DNA of 64,000 nucleotides from an uncultured Pseudomonadales bacterium (GTDB lineage Bacteria > Pseudomonadota > Gammaproteobacteria > Pseudomonadales > Azotimanducaceae). Location of the stretch: assembly GCA_958296195.1 (NCBI GenBank), contig OY282455.1:1922001-1986000 (forward strand), given 5' to 3'. The notes under the pieces were generated by a model. The model was not told where the DNA came from, did not search any database, and was given only the letters and a program-made list of their open reading frames with translations. The position numbers and the translations under genes are program-made. Of this stretch, positions 26,973 to 37,266 are shown one piece after another (position 1 is the first letter of the stretch; every line of letters begins with the position of its first letter).

Positions 26973-29900
26973 ATGAATGGGCTCGATCAATTTCACCCGT
27001 CGCTCCGGGCTTGGTTCGCTGGCCGCTTCGCCGCGCCGACGGATGTTCAGGCCAAGGCTTGGCCGCGCATCGCCGCCGGGGCGCATGTACTGGCCACGGC
27101 GCCGACCGGCAGCGGCAAGACGCTGACGGCGTTTCTTTGGGCGCTGAACCAGTTTGCGGCCGGCGTTTGGCGACCCGGCAGGACGCGGGTGCTGTATGTT
27201 TCGCCCCTCAAGGCGCTCAACAACGACATTCAGCGCAATCTCTTGGCGCCCTTGAGCGAACTGCGGGAAAGCCAGGGGTTTCCCCGCATTCGGGTGCAAA
27301 CCCGTTCTGGCGACACGCCGCAGAGTGAGCGTCAGAAGATGCTGCGGCAGCCGCCGGACATTCTCATCACCACCCCGGAGAGCCTGTTGCTGCTGCTGAC
27401 CACCGCCCGCGGCCGGGCCGCCTTGGCGACAGTCGAGACCGTCGTCCTTGATGAGGTCCACGCCCTGGTGGACAACCGCCGCGGGGTGCAGCTCATGGTG
27501 TCCTTGGAGCGCTTGTCGCGCTTGGCCGGCGAACTGCAGCGCATCGCGCTGTCCGCCACCGTTCGCCCCCTTGACACAGTGGCCGCCTACGTTGGCGGTC
27601 ATGGCCCGAACGGTGCCGCCCGACAAGTCGTCGTCGTTGCCGGCGGCGGGGTGGAGCAAGGGGTGCGCAGTCGGGGCGGACTTCCCAGCCAGCCGGACAA
27701 GCAAATCGACTTGCGCGTGTTCTTTCCGGAGGAAGTCCTGAATGCGGCGGCGAACGGGGAGAACATTTGGGGGCCTCTGGCGGCCAATTTCAAGGCGCGA
27801 ATCGAGAGCAACCGGGCGACGCTCCTGTTCACCAACAGCCGCCAACTGGCGGAGAAGATCACCTTGAAGATCAATGAGGAGGAGCTTGCCCCTATAGCCT
27901 ACGCGCATCACGGCTCGCTGGCCCGGGACATTCGCAGCGAAGTGGAAAGGCGCCTGAAGGCCGGCGAGATGAAGGCGATTGTCGCCACCAGTTCCTTGGA
28001 GATGGGCATCGACATCGGCAGCTTGGACGAGGTCCTGCTGGTGCAGACGCCGCCTTCCATCGCCGCCGCCCTGCAGCGTCTAGGCCGCGCCGGCCACGGC
28101 GTCGGCGAGGTCAGCCGGGGTGCCCTCTATCCCACCCACAGCCAGGACTTGTTGGATGCGGCGGCGCTTGCCGAGGCGGTGGCGGAGCGCGACATCGAAC
28201 CGCAAGCCATCTTGGAGAACCCTTTGGACGTGCTGTGCCAGACGATCATCTCCATGTGCGCGGACGAGGATTGGCCGGTGGAGGAAGTCTTCGCCACCGT
28301 CCGGGCCAGCGCTCCCTACCATAGGTTGCCTAGGGAGCAGTTCGACTTGGTGCTCGAAATGCTTGCCGGACGCTACGCCGGCGCCAGGGTGCGGGAGCTC
28401 GAACCTCGGGTGGCCTTCGACCGCATCAACGGCCGGGTGCGCGCCCGCCGCAGCGCGGTGTTCGCCCTTTACAACGCCGGCGGCGCCATACCGGACCGCG
28501 GCTACTACCAACTGCGCCATGAGGACACCGGCGCCGTCATCGGCGAACTCGATGAGGAGTTCGTGTGGGAAGCCAGCATCGGGCAGGTGTGTACCCTCGG
28601 CACCCAGAGCTGGCAGATTCTGCGCATCACCCACAATGACGTCATCGTGCGGGCGGCGCAGCGCAACGCCACCGGCCCGCCGTTTTGGCGCAACGAGGCA
28701 TTGAACCGCAGCTATCACTTCGCGGAACGGGTGGGCCGCTTTCTGGAAGCCGCCGAAACGGACCTCAGCGTCGGCCGTCAGGACGCCCTTAAGGCCAAGC
28801 TCATCGAACAAGCCAATTTTGACGAGACCGCGGCGGTCGAGCTCTGCGCCCACCTTGAGCGGCAGCGGCGGCACACCGGCGCCGCCTTGCCCCATCGCCA
28901 TCATCTGCTGCTGGAGCAGGTGCAGTCCGGGCCGGGCGGCTACCAAGGGCCGGATGCGCCTAGGCAGATGGTCATCCACAGCTTTTGGGGCGGGCGTCTC
29001 AACCGCCCTTGGGCGCTGGCTCTGGAGTCCGCTTGGCGGGAGGCTTACGGCACCGTGCCGGAGATGCATGCGGACAACAACGCCATCGTCGTGCAGTTCA
29101 AGAACGCACTGAAGCCGGAGGAACTGTTGGGCTTGGTGACGCCGGAGAACTTGGACAGCCATTTGCGCCAGTCCTTGGAGCGCTCCGGCTTCTTTGGCGC
29201 CCGCTTTCGGGAGTGCGCCGGCCGTGCCCTGCTGCTCACCCGCAAGCGTTTCAACCAGCGCCTGCCCCTGTGGATGAGCCGGCTGCAAGCCAAGAAGCTG
29301 CTGACGGCCACCAAGAAATACAGGGATTTTCCGGTGTTGCTGGAAACTTGGCGCACCTGCTTAGCGGACGAGTTCGATCTGCCGACTCTCAGGGCGCTGC
29401 TAGGGGATTTGCACGATGGCGCCTTGCCTTGGACCTGCATCAGCACCTCCACGCCCAGCCCCTTCGCCCGCAATGTGGCCTTCGATCAGATCAGCCGCTA
29501 CATGTATGCGGACGACCAGCCGGAGCGCGACGACCTCAGCGCCCTCAGCGACGACCTGATTCAACGGGCCGTGCGCGACGACAGCCTGCGTCCGCGCCTG
29601 CGCTTGGAAGTGGTGGTGGCGTTTGAAGCCAAACGGCAACGGCGGGCGGAGGGCTATGAACCCCGCAGCCTGGAAGACTGGTTGGAGTGGGCCAAGGAGC
29701 GGGTGCTGACGCCGGAGCCGGAGTGGCCGCCGGAGGTTGAGCATGACCATCTGGTTCGGTTTTCCTCGGGCCAGCGGACTTGGGTGGCGCATTTGGAGTT
29801 GGCCCATGCGTTAGTGGACAGCGGCTTTTGCGCGGGACTGGTCGGCCCCGTGGACCCGCCTGTGGTCCACGATCCCCGCAGCGCCGCGGCTTTCGCAAGC

Positions 29901-31373
29901 GAGATGCTGTCCTTCTATGGCCCGCGCACCTTGGCGCAGATCGAAGCGCTGTTGCCGCCAGCCGTTGGGCGGGATGGTGCGGATGATCCGGCGCAATTAT
30001 CCGCGGCGGAGGGCGCCGCCGCGCCCGACTCCCCCGCCCCCGGCGGTTTGGCGGCCTGGCTTGCCGGCAGCGACGCCTTCATAGCGGGCCAATTGGTCGA
30101 AGGCAGCGACGAGATTCACTTCTGCGACCTGGACAATCTGGAGGCGCTGTTGCGCTTTCAACGGGCCGCCAACCGCTCCGCGTTGGCCGCCAAGCCCATG
30201 CGGGAACTGCCGGGCTTTCTGGCCGCTTGGCAGAGCTTCGGTCGGCCTTGGAGCGCCGCCGCGGCGCCGGCGTTGGAGAAGCTGTGCGGCTATGCAGCGC
30301 CCGTGGCCGCTTGGCTCCATGACTTCCTGTCGGCAAGGTTCGAGGATTTCAGCGACCATCTGCTCGATGAACTGATCGTCGAACAGCAATTTGCGTGGCT
30401 CGGCGTCGGCAAACAGCAGATCACCCTTTGCTATGCGGAGGAGTTGCCGTTGCACCGACGCGAGGCGAGCGCCGCTTGGGAAACGGAGCTGACCTCCTTG
30501 TTTCTCGACCGGCAGGCCCGCTACGGCTACCACCAACTCAGCGACCGGGCCGCCGGGGACTCGGCGCAGTTCAACGAGCTTTGGTGGCGGGCGGTGTGGG
30601 CCGGCGCCATTGCCGCAGACAGCTTGGCGCCTTTGCGGTTGGGCGCTTTGCGGAACTATCGGCTTGGCGAAGCTGAGTCCTCCAGCCGTCGCCGCGCCCG
30701 CGCCGCGGCCCAAGGGTGGCCGGGCAATTGGCGTTTGGTGGATTCGCCGGCTTTTCCGGAAGACGCCTTGGAGCGATTGGAGGACGCGAAGGAGCGGGTT
30801 CGGGCGCTGCTCCACCGTTACGGCTTCGTCAGCCGGGAAATCGTCAATCGGGAAGCGCCGCCGGACGGCGCATCGCATCGGGAGAGGCGCTGGGCGCATC
30901 TGTTCAAGGCGCTGCGGGTGATGGAGCTGTCGGGCGAAGTGATCGCCGGCTACTTCTTTGCCGGCCTTTCCGGGCCGCAGTTCATCGCGCCGGGTGCGCT
31001 GCACGGCTTCCGAGCCCACCAAGCCTCCAGCAGTTTCTGGATGAGCGCCTTGGATCCGGCCTCGCCCTGCGGCCTGTCCTTGGACTGGCCGGAACTGCCG
31101 CCGCGTCGGGCCGGCAACTATCTCGGCTTCCTGCGGGGCGTCTTGGCGCTGACCGTTGAGAGCTATGGGCAGCGCCTGCGCTTCTTCGTGCCGCCAAGCC
31201 AAGAGGACATCGACGCCCTCACCGCGCCGCTCTGGCATTTGGCGGGTTTGCGCAAGCGCATTCGGGTGGTGACCATCAATGGTCAGCCCGCCAAGGCCAG
31301 CCCTTACTTGGAAACCCTGGACCGGTGCCTGACCCGCCGAGCCGATCATCGGCATCTGTACTATGAGCGCTGA
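26973..31373 (+). CDS. lhr: Lhr-type DEAD/DEAH-box ATP-dependent helicase
   Basis: This is a 1466-residue superfamily 2 helicase. N-terminal motifs: Q-like FAAPTDVQAKAWP, motif I APTGSGKTLTAFLW, motif Ia YVSPLKALNND, motif II DEVH (VVLDEVHALVDNRRG), motif III LSATVRPLD. The second RecA domain contains AYAHHGSLARDIR, TSSLEMGIDIG and QRLGRAGH. A winged-helix/beta-barrel Lhr core and a long C-terminal extension follow, the full length of the E. coli-type Lhr (~1500 residues). Lhr unwinds DNA and RNA:DNA hybrids 3'-5' and is linked to DNA repair. The gene has its own ATG with no partner in the same operon. Confidence 0.93.
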   Translation: MNGLDQFHPSLRAWFAGRFAAPTDVQAKAWPRIAAGAHVLATAPTGSGKTLTAFLWALNQFAAGVWRPGRTRVLYVSPLKALNNDIQRNLLAPLSELRESQGFPRIRVQTRSGDTPQSERQKMLRQPPDILITTPESLLLLLTTARGRAALATVETVVLDEVHALVDNRRGVQLMVSLERLSRLAGELQRIALSATVRPLDTVAAYVGGHGPNGAARQVVVVAGGGVEQGVRSRGGLPSQPDKQIDLRVFFPEEVLNAAANGENIWGPLAANFKARIESNRATLLFTNSRQLAEKITLKINEEELAPIAYAHHGSLARDIRSEVERRLKAGEMKAIVATSSLEMGIDIGSLDEVLLVQTPPSIAAALQRLGRAGHGVGEVSRGALYPTHSQDLLDAAALAEAVAERDIEPQAILENPLDVLCQTIISMCADEDWPVEEVFATVRASAPYHRLPREQFDLVLEMLAGRYAGARVRELEPRVAFDRINGRVRARRSAVFALYNAGGAIPDRGYYQLRHEDTGAVIGELDEEFVWEASIGQVCTLGTQSWQILRITHNDVIVRAAQRNATGPPFWRNEALNRSYHFAERVGRFLEAAETDLSVGRQDALKAKLIEQANFDETAAVELCAHLERQRRHTGAALPHRHHLLLEQVQSGPGGYQGPDAPRQMVIHSFWGGRLNRPWALALESAWREAYGTVPEMHADNNAIVVQFKNALKPEELLGLVTPENLDSHLRQSLERSGFFGARFRECAGRALLLTRKRFNQRLPLWMSRLQAKKLLTATKKYRDFPVLLETWRTCLADEFDLPTLRALLGDLHDGALPWTCISTSTPSPFARNVAFDQISRYMYADDQPERDDLSALSDDLIQRAVRDDSLRPRLRLEVVVAFEAKRQRRAEGYEPRSLEDWLEWAKERVLTPEPEWPPEVEHDHLVRFSSGQRTWVAHLELAHALVDSGFCAGLVGPVDPPVVHDPRSAAAFASEMLSFYGPRTLAQIEALLPPAVGRDGADDPAQLSAAEGAAAPDSPAPGGLAAWLAGSDAFIAGQLVEGSDEIHFCDLDNLEALLRFQRAANRSALAAKPMRELPGFLAAWQSFGRPWSAAAAPALEKLCGYAAPVAAWLHDFLSARFEDFSDHLLDELIVEQQFAWLGVGKQQITLCYAEELPLHRREASAAWETELTSLFLDRQARYGYHQLSDRAAGDSAQFNELWWRAVWAGAIAADSLAPLRLGALRNYRLGEAESSSRRRARAAAQGWPGNWRLVDSPAFPEDALERLEDAKERVRALLHRYGFVSREIVNREAPPDGASHRERRWAHLFKALRVMELSGEVIAGYFFAGLSGPQFIAPGALHGFRAHQASSSFWMSALDPASPCGLSLDWPELPPRRAGNYLGFLRGVLALTVESYGQRLRFFVPPSQEDIDALTAPLWHLAGLRKRIRVVTINGQPAKASPYLETLDRCLTRRADHRHLYYER

Positions 31374-31406
31374 GGCAGCGGCTGCACCTTTTCCTTGGCG
31401 AAGGCT

Positions 31407-31412
31407 TATACT
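31407..31412 (+). promoter_or_regulatory. Possible -10 element of the ndk operon
   Basis: TATACT lies 92 bases before the ndk start in the short gap after lhr. No good -35 hexamer is seen at the usual distance, so only the -10 match is reported. Confidence 0.25.
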
Positions 31413-31503
31413 GCCCGCCTAGATGTCCGTCGGCGCTGTGGCGGGCGGATACTTGGCGCACGACGTTTGTTGTTGGGTTATGAAGACATTGGCGGAGACG
31501 GGT

Positions 31504-31932
31504 ATGCCTGTGGAGCGCACGCTATCGATACTGAAGCCGGATGCGGTTGCCCGCAACCTCATTGGCGAGATCTACTCGCGCTTCGAGCGGGAGGGCTTGA
31601 TGGTGGTCGCCGCCAAGATGCTGCGCTTGGACCAGGCGGCGGCGGCGGGCTTCTATGCGGAACATGAGGGCAAGCCGTTTTTCGAGGCCCTTTGCGCGTA
31701 CATGACTTCCGGGCCGATCATGGTGCAGGTGCTTGAAGGCGAAGGCGCCGTCGGCGCCAACCGCAGGTTGATGGGCGTCACCAATCCGGCGGAAGCGGCC
31801 CCCGGCACCATCCGTGCGGACTTCGCCAAAACGGTGGACGCCAATGCGGTGCATGGCTCGGACTCGGCGGCGTCCGCACAACGCGAGATCGCCTATTTCT
31901 TCGCCACCACCGAGATTTGCGCGCGCCCCTAG
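31504..31932 (+). CDS. ndk: Nucleoside diphosphate kinase
   Basis: The cytoplasmic enzyme transfers phosphate from ATP to other nucleoside diphosphates through a phospho-histidine. The 142-residue sequence has the family start [42 protein letters not shown] and the active-site His in [19 protein letters not shown] 31504 follows GGAGACGG; a longer frame from 31423 is not needed. It opens the housekeeping block and rlmN starts 22 bases after its stop. Confidence 0.96.
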   Translation: MPVERTLSILKPDAVARNLIGEIYSRFEREGLMVVAAKMLRLDQAAAAGFYAEHEGKPFFEALCAYMTSGPIMVQVLEGEGAVGANRRLMGVTNPAEAAPGTIRADFAKTVDANAVHGSDSAASAQREIAYFFATTEICARP

Positions 31933-31954
31933 CGGGCCGGCCTTGGCCTTCCGC

Positions 31955-33067
31955 ATGACCAATTTGTTCAACCATGATCGGGCCGGCCTAGAACGCCATT
32001 TTGAAGCGGCTGGGCATCGGCCCTTTCGCGCCCGCCAGATCATGAAGTGGATATATCACCGGGGATGCTTGGACTTTGACCGCATGACGGATCTGGCCAA
32101 GAGCTTGCGAGCCTGGCTTGGCGAAACTGCGTCATTGGACGTCCCGCAAGTGGTGTCGCAGCGACGTTCAGCCGACGGGTCCATCAAATGGGCGGTGCGC
32201 GCCGGCGCTGGGGACTGCGTGGAGAGCGTTCTCATACCGGAAAGGGGGCGCAACACCCTGTGCGTGTCCTCGCAGGTCGGCTGCATGCTCGATTGCAGTT
32301 TTTGCGCCACCGGCAAGCAGGGCTTCAACGGCAATTTGACGACCGCCGAAATCATCGGCCAGGTCTGGTTGGCGAATCAGGAGCTCAGGGCGCAGGGCCA
32401 GAGCGTCAGCAACGTGGTCCTGATGGGGATGGGCGAACCCCTGCTGAATTTCGATGCCGTCCTCGCCGCCGTCAATCTCATGCTTGATGACTTGGGCTTC
32501 GGCATATCGAAGCGTCGGGTGACCATTTCCACGGCCGGCGTGGTGCCGGCGATCCACCAGCTAGCCAAGGTTGCCGACGTGTCCTTGGCGGTGTCCCTGC
32601 ACGCGCCTACGGACGCCTTGCGCGACCAACTAGTGCCCATCAACCGCAAATATCCCTTGGCGGAGTTGTTGGACGCCTGCCGACAGTACATTAACGGCTT
32701 GGGGGAGAGACGTGCGTTGACTATGGAATACACCCTAATCAAGGGAGTCAACGACAGTCCCAGCCAAGCACGGGAGCTGGCGCGGCTGTTGCGGGGCCTG
32801 CGCTGTAAGATCAACCTCATCCCGTTCAATTCGTTCCCCGGTTCCGGTTTTGAGCGGCCGGCGGCGCCGGCGGTGCGCACGTTTCAAACCACTCTCATGG
32901 ACTCCGGCTACGCCGCCATGCTGCGCACGACGCGCGGCGACGACATTGACGCCGCTTGCGGGCAATTGGTCGGCTCGGTGGCGGACCGAACCAAGAGGCA
33001 AGCCCGTTACCGGGCCCGTCTGGAGACTGGGGGAGAAACCATCGTCGGGCCTTTGCATCATGGTTGA
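31955..33067 (+). CDS. rlmN: 23S rRNA (adenine2503-C2)/tRNA methyltransferase RlmN
   Basis: This radical SAM enzyme methylates C2 of A2503 in 23S rRNA and A37 of some tRNAs. The 370-residue protein has the radical SAM triad in [35 protein letters not shown], and [22 protein letters not shown], then the C-terminal region with the methylated cysteine in [17 protein letters not shown]...[11 protein letters not shown]. It follows ndk, as in gammaproteobacteria. The rodZ start overlaps its last eight bases. Confidence 0.96.
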   Translation: MTNLFNHDRAGLERHFEAAGHRPFRARQIMKWIYHRGCLDFDRMTDLAKSLRAWLGETASLDVPQVVSQRRSADGSIKWAVRAGAGDCVESVLIPERGRNTLCVSSQVGCMLDCSFCATGKQGFNGNLTTAEIIGQVWLANQELRAQGQSVSNVVLMGMGEPLLNFDAVLAAVNLMLDDLGFGISKRRVTISTAGVVPAIHQLAKVADVSLAVSLHAPTDALRDQLVPINRKYPLAELLDACRQYINGLGERRALTMEYTLIKGVNDSPSQARELARLLRGLRCKINLIPFNSFPGSGFERPAAPAVRTFQTTLMDSGYAAMLRTTRGDDIDAACGQLVGSVADRTKRQARYRARLETGGETIVGPLHHG

Positions 33068-34052
33068 GGAAGCTCAGGGTGCGCAGGGTTTAGGGCCGGC
33101 CCTGAGGGAGGCGCGGGAGGCGCGGGGGCTTTCCTTGGAGGATGTGGCGAAAGCCCTGATGTTGTCGAATTCCACGATACGACGGCTAGAGAACGAGGAC
33201 TGGGAGGGTATGCAGGCACCGGTGTATGTGCGCGGATACATCGGCTCCTATGCACGCCTCGTTGGTTTGGATGAGGACTCTCTATTGAGCTTGTACAAGG
33301 TCGTTGACGTGCGTTCCGCCAACGAGCCGCTCATTGAGTTGACATCGGTTGATGGCGGCCATAGTGGTTCCCGCGCCTCTTGGGTTTTCGCCGGCGCCGC
33401 CTTGGCGGTGGCGGCGGTGGTCGCGGTTGGCCTGTTGCTCATTTTGCCGGAGGTCGAAGAGAGTGTGGTTGAGGATGGCGTTGCCGAGACGGGCGAAGCC
33501 GCTCAAGCAGAAGCTCAGGAAGAGGACGCGACGCTGGCTGTCCCGGCAATCCAAGAAGCCTTCCAGAGCACCGTTGTTCAAGATGAACCCGAAGCCGCCG
33601 CAACCCAGGAAGCCATCCCCCTGGCGCCAACGCCGGCTGCCGCCGTGGAGGAGGCTGGGGTTGAGGAGCCTGAGGTGGTCGCTGAACAAGCTGGGGAAAC
33701 GGCGGATGAGGGCTTCATGCCCCAGTTCGACGCGGACGAATCGGCGCCTGTCGATGCGCTGGAAAGTCCGCCAGCGGAGGAGGTGGGCGCCGTTAGGCTG
33801 ACGCCCCTAGGCGATGACGAAATAGAGTTCGTGTTTAGCGACACCTGTTGGGTGGAGGTGAAGGATCTGGATGGAAACTACCTCCACGCATCCCTCGGCG
33901 AACCGAATGGGACGCTCCTGCTGGTTGGCCAAGGGCCTTTCGACATCAAGCTGGGCTATGTGCCCGGGGTGGTGCTGAGATTCAACGGCGCACCCGTTCC
34001 CTTGGCCCCGCACTCCCGGGAGCAAGTCGCCTCCCTAGTGCTTGGTCGATAG
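33060..34052 (+). CDS. rodZ: RodZ-like cytoskeletal protein
   Basis: RodZ links MreB to the elongation machinery and keeps rod shape. The ~330-residue product has an N-terminal HTH_25 domain ([48 protein letters not shown]), one membrane segment (~105-130, [21 protein letters not shown]), a long Ala/Glu/Pro-rich acidic linker (~135-245) and a C-terminal DUF4115 domain ([39 protein letters not shown]). It overlaps rlmN by eight bases, replacing the pilF gene that often lies between them. Confidence 0.92.
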   Translation: MVEEAQGAQGLGPALREAREARGLSLEDVAKALMLSNSTIRRLENEDWEGMQAPVYVRGYIGSYARLVGLDEDSLLSLYKVVDVRSANEPLIELTSVDGGHSGSRASWVFAGAALAVAAVVAVGLLLILPEVEESVVEDGVAETGEAAQAEAQEEDATLAVPAIQEAFQSTVVQDEPEAAATQEAIPLAPTPAAAVEEAGVEEPEVVAEQAGETADEGFMPQFDADESAPVDALESPPAEEVGAVRLTPLGDDEIEFVFSDTCWVEVKDLDGNYLHASLGEPNGTLLLVGQGPFDIKLGYVPGVVLRFNGAPVPLAPHSREQVASLVLGR

Positions 34053-34054
34053 CC

Positions 34055-35326
34055 GTGATCCGCTCGCTACGAGGCATGCGGGATGTTCTGCCGGAGGAGG
34101 CCCGGCGCTGGCGCATCGTGGAGGACGCCATCGTCGATGTTCTTGAACGCTTCGCCTACGAGGAGGTCCGCCTGCCCCTGCTCGAAGCCACCGATCTGTT
34201 CAGCCGCAGCATAGGCGCCGCTACGGACATCGTCGAAAAGGAGATGTTCAGCCTGACGGACCGGGACGGAGACAGCATTTCCCTGCGCCCGGAAGGCACG
34301 GCTTCCTGCATGCGCGCCCTGCTTGAGCACGGCCTCCTGCACAATCAGTCCCAGCGCGTCTTCTATCGCGGCCCCATGTTCCGCTACGAGCGGCCGCAGT
34401 TGGGCCGCCACCGGCAGTTCCACCAGATTGGGGCGGAGGCGTTCGGCATGGCCGGCCCGGATGTGGACGCGGAGCTCATTCAGCTGGGAGCGGAAATCTG
34501 GCGGGCCTTGGGCATCGATGGCGAAATCCGGCTGGAGATCAACACCCTGGGCTCCGCGGTGGCCCGCGCCGCTTGGCGCGACCGCTTGGTGGGCTATTTG
34601 CGGCGCCGCAGCGCCGAGCTTGACGCGGACAGCGTACAGCGCTTGAACCGCAATCCCTTGCGCATTCTCGACAGCAAGTCCAGCGCAACCCGGAGCGTCT
34701 TGGCGGATGCGCCGAAATTTTCCGACTACATTGACGAAGCCAGCGCTCGGCACTTTGCGGAGCTGAAGCAGATGCTCGATGCGCTTGGCATCGCCTATGT
34801 GGAGAATCCATTGCTGGTGCGCGGCTTGGACTACTACGGCAAGACCGTATTCGAATGGATTACACAGCGTTTAGGCGCTCAAGGCACGGTTTGCGCTGGC
34901 GGGCGCTACGACGGCTTGGCGGAGGTCCTGGGCGGCAAGGCTGTCGCCGGCGCCGGCTTTGCTTTGGGGCTGGAGCGGACTTTGCTGCTGCACGAAGCCG
35001 TGCATGGGGTTCCGCAAACGTCGCCGGTGGATGTTTATTGCTGCATCCTGCAGCCGGAGCAGCAAGGCTTTGCCTTGGCGCGAGTGCAGCAACTGCGTGA
35101 TGGCGCCAGCAGTCTTCGCTTTCGGGTTCATGTCGGCGGTGGCAAGCTGGGAAATCAGTTAAAGCGGGCCGATCGGTGCGGCGCCCGCTGGGCGTTGTTG
35201 TTTGGAGATGACGAACTGAGGGAAAATCGCGTTGCCCTCAAGGACTTGGCCACTGGGGCGCAGGAGACCTTGAGTTTTGCCGCGGTGATTGAACGTTTGC
35301 GCGGCTGCGGCGAGCAATGCACTTGA
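34055..35326 (+). CDS. hisS: Histidyl-tRNA synthetase
   Basis: The cytoplasmic class II synthetase charges tRNA-His. The protein is ~423 residues with the opening RGMRDVLPEEA, motif 2 FYRGPMFRYERPQLGRHRQFHQ, HisA motif VRGLDYYGKTVFEW and AGGRYDGLAEVLGG, and a C-terminal anticodon-binding domain. GTG 34055, two bases after the rodZ stop, gives the usual short N-terminus; ATG 34076 is the alternative. ispG, which commonly precedes hisS in this operon, is absent. Confidence 0.96.
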   Translation: MIRSLRGMRDVLPEEARRWRIVEDAIVDVLERFAYEEVRLPLLEATDLFSRSIGAATDIVEKEMFSLTDRDGDSISLRPEGTASCMRALLEHGLLHNQSQRVFYRGPMFRYERPQLGRHRQFHQIGAEAFGMAGPDVDAELIQLGAEIWRALGIDGEIRLEINTLGSAVARAAWRDRLVGYLRRRSAELDADSVQRLNRNPLRILDSKSSATRSVLADAPKFSDYIDEASARHFAELKQMLDALGIAYVENPLLVRGLDYYGKTVFEWITQRLGAQGTVCAGGRYDGLAEVLGGKAVAGAGFALGLERTLLLHEAVHGVPQTSPVDVYCCILQPEQQGFALARVQQLRDGASSLRFRVHVGGGKLGNQLKRADRCGARWALLFGDDELRENRVALKDLATGAQETLSFAAVIERLRGCGEQCT

Positions 35327-35342
35327 GAACTTGGAGGCCCCT

Positions 35343-35969
35343 GTGTCCGATTACCTGACCGAGGAGGAGCAGCTCGACCGGCTTAAGAGATGGTGGCGCG
35401 AAAACGGCACCTTCTTGATGGTTGGAACGGTTCTGCTGGTTTCGGGAGTGGCCGGCTGGCGCTGGTATCAGGCCGCCGACCTCGCCGACCGGGAGACCGC
35501 GTCGGATCTGTACGCAGACTATTTGGCGGTCGGCGCTGAAGACCGCGCCGCCCTGGTCGAGCAGGTTGACGCGGAGATTCCGGGCACCTCCTACCATGCC
35601 TTCACGCTTCTGCATCGGGCCAACGAAGCCGTGCGGAGCGGTGACATAGACGCCGCCATAGACGCACTGGGCAGGATTGTCGATGCCGATGTCCGCGAAC
35701 CGCTGCGCGATGTCGCCCGCATTCGCCAAGCACGGCTGCACCAGCAGACTGGGGACAGCGAGGCGGCTCTCGCTGTCTTGGCCGAGGTGCACGGCGAGGG
35801 CTTCAGATGGCAGGTGCAGGAACTCAAGGGGGACATCCATCTCGCCCTTGGAGAACGAGGCAAGGCGCACGAAGCCTATGCTTCGGCCTTGCGGGAGGCC
35901 GGAGATGAACTCACTCTACCGATTCTGGAGATGAAGGCCAATGACACGGCGCCGATCGATGCAACCTAA
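35343..35969 (+). CDS. yfgM: YfgM family periplasmic chaperone-like protein
   Basis: The ~208-residue protein begins with GTG 35343 behind TTGGAGG. It has the family N-terminus LTEEEQLDRLKRWWRENG, one membrane anchor (~22-42, FLMVGTVLLVSGVAGWRWYQ) and a periplasmic TPR-like helical domain. YfgM is an ancillary SecYEG-associated protein and lies upstream of bamB in gammaproteobacteria. Its end overlaps the bamB start by 29 bases. Confidence 0.9.
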   Translation: MSDYLTEEEQLDRLKRWWRENGTFLMVGTVLLVSGVAGWRWYQAADLADRETASDLYADYLAVGAEDRAALVEQVDAEIPGTSYHAFTLLHRANEAVRSGDIDAAIDALGRIVDADVREPLRDVARIRQARLHQQTGDSEAALAVLAEVHGEGFRWQVQELKGDIHLALGERGKAHEAYASALREAGDELTLPILEMKANDTAPIDAT

Positions 35970-37266
35970 GCTGGCTTATTGCCCCGGCCTTTTGGAAAGC
36001 CGACCTAGGCGCGGCTTGCGCCGGCTGGCGGTGATGCTGGCGTTGAGCTTGCTTGCCGGGGGATGCAGCTGGTTCTCTTGGGTGCCCGGCATCGGCGGCA
36101 AGGACGAGAAGAAGGAGGCGTTGGAGCCGGCCAAACTGGTGGACTTCGTTGCGGAGGCGCAAATCGAGCGGCGCTGGCGGGCCAGCATCGGCGCTGGCCT
36201 TGGGCGCAAGTACCTGCGCCTGAATCCGGTGATTGTGGCGGACCGCATCTATGCGGCGGACGGCTACGGGGTGGTGGAGGCGCGGGACCGCTTTTCCGGC
36301 AAGCGGGTTTGGCGCACCGAGGTCGGCAAGGCCCGCAAGGGGCGTTCGGGCCGTTTTCGCATGATCCCCCGCTTGGGTTTTTTTGACCGCCGGGATGTCA
36401 GCTTCGTTAGCGGCGGCGTTGGCGCCGGAGATGGCTTTGTGCTCTTGGGAACCACGAACGGCGAACTGGTGGCCCTCTCTGCTGCTGACGGCAGCGAGCA
36501 GTGGCGGGCCTATGTGGGCAGCGAGATTCTCTGCCGGCCGGCAGTCGGCGACGGCGCCGTGCTGGTTCAAACCATCGACGGACGGCTGCTAGCCTTGGAG
36601 CAGGAGGACGGCGCCGTCCGCTGGAGCTTTGACAATCAGGTGCCGATTCTGACCTTGCGCGGCAGCGCATCGCCCCTGTTCGACGGAAATGCCGTTTACG
36701 CCGGATTCGCCAACGGCATGGTCAGCGCCGTGCGGGCCGACAATGGCGAGCCGCTTTGGGAGCATCGGGTCATGCTGCCCGAAGGCCGCTCCGAATTGGA
36801 TCGGATGGTGGATGTGGACGGCTCGCCCCTGCTTGATGGGCCGCTGCTGTACGCGGTTTCCTATCAGGGGCGGTTGAAGGCCCTGCGTCGCGCCGACGGT
36901 GCGCCGCTGTGGCAGCACGAGATATCCAGCTATTTGGACTTGGCTTCCGGCTACGGCCACATTTATGCGGTGGATGAGGCCGACCATGTGGTGGCCATCG
37001 ATCAGCAGACTTCCGAAGTGGTCTGGCGCCAAGAGGGGCTGCAACGGCGCAAGCTGTCCAGCCCGGCGGCGTTCAGCAACTATCTCGTGGTCGGGGACGA
37101 CGAAGGCTATCTGCATGTGCTGGCGCAAAGCGACGGGCGCTTCTTGGCGCGGCGCAAGCTGGACGGCAAGGGCATTCGCTCCGGCATGGCGGTGGCGGAT
37201 GGGCGCACCCTCTATGTGCTCACCAATTCCGGTGCGCTGCACGCCTTGGAGATTGAAACGCGGTGA
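35941..37266 (+). CDS. bamB: Outer-membrane assembly lipoprotein BamB
   Basis: BamB is a beta-propeller lipoprotein of the BAM complex that inserts outer-membrane proteins. The 441-residue protein has a signal peptide with lipobox LLAGGC (Cys at ~41), followed by repeated PQQ-like blades (RWRASIGAGLGRKYLRL, VEARDRFSGKRVWRTEVG, LSAADGSEQWRAYVG, LALEQEDGAVRWSFDNQ, VRADNGEPLWEHRV, LRRADGAPLWQHEI). It overlaps yfgM and ends overlapping the der start. Confidence 0.94.
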   Translation: MTRRRSMQPKLAYCPGLLESRPRRGLRRLAVMLALSLLAGGCSWFSWVPGIGGKDEKKEALEPAKLVDFVAEAQIERRWRASIGAGLGRKYLRLNPVIVADRIYAADGYGVVEARDRFSGKRVWRTEVGKARKGRSGRFRMIPRLGFFDRRDVSFVSGGVGAGDGFVLLGTTNGELVALSAADGSEQWRAYVGSEILCRPAVGDGAVLVQTIDGRLLALEQEDGAVRWSFDNQVPILTLRGSASPLFDGNAVYAGFANGMVSAVRADNGEPLWEHRVMLPEGRSELDRMVDVDGSPLLDGPLLYAVSYQGRLKALRRADGAPLWQHEISSYLDLASGYGHIYAVDEADHVVAIDQQTSEVVWRQEGLQRRKLSSPAAFSNYLVVGDDEGYLHVLAQSDGRFLARRKLDGKGIRSGMAVADGRTLYVLTNSGALHALEIETR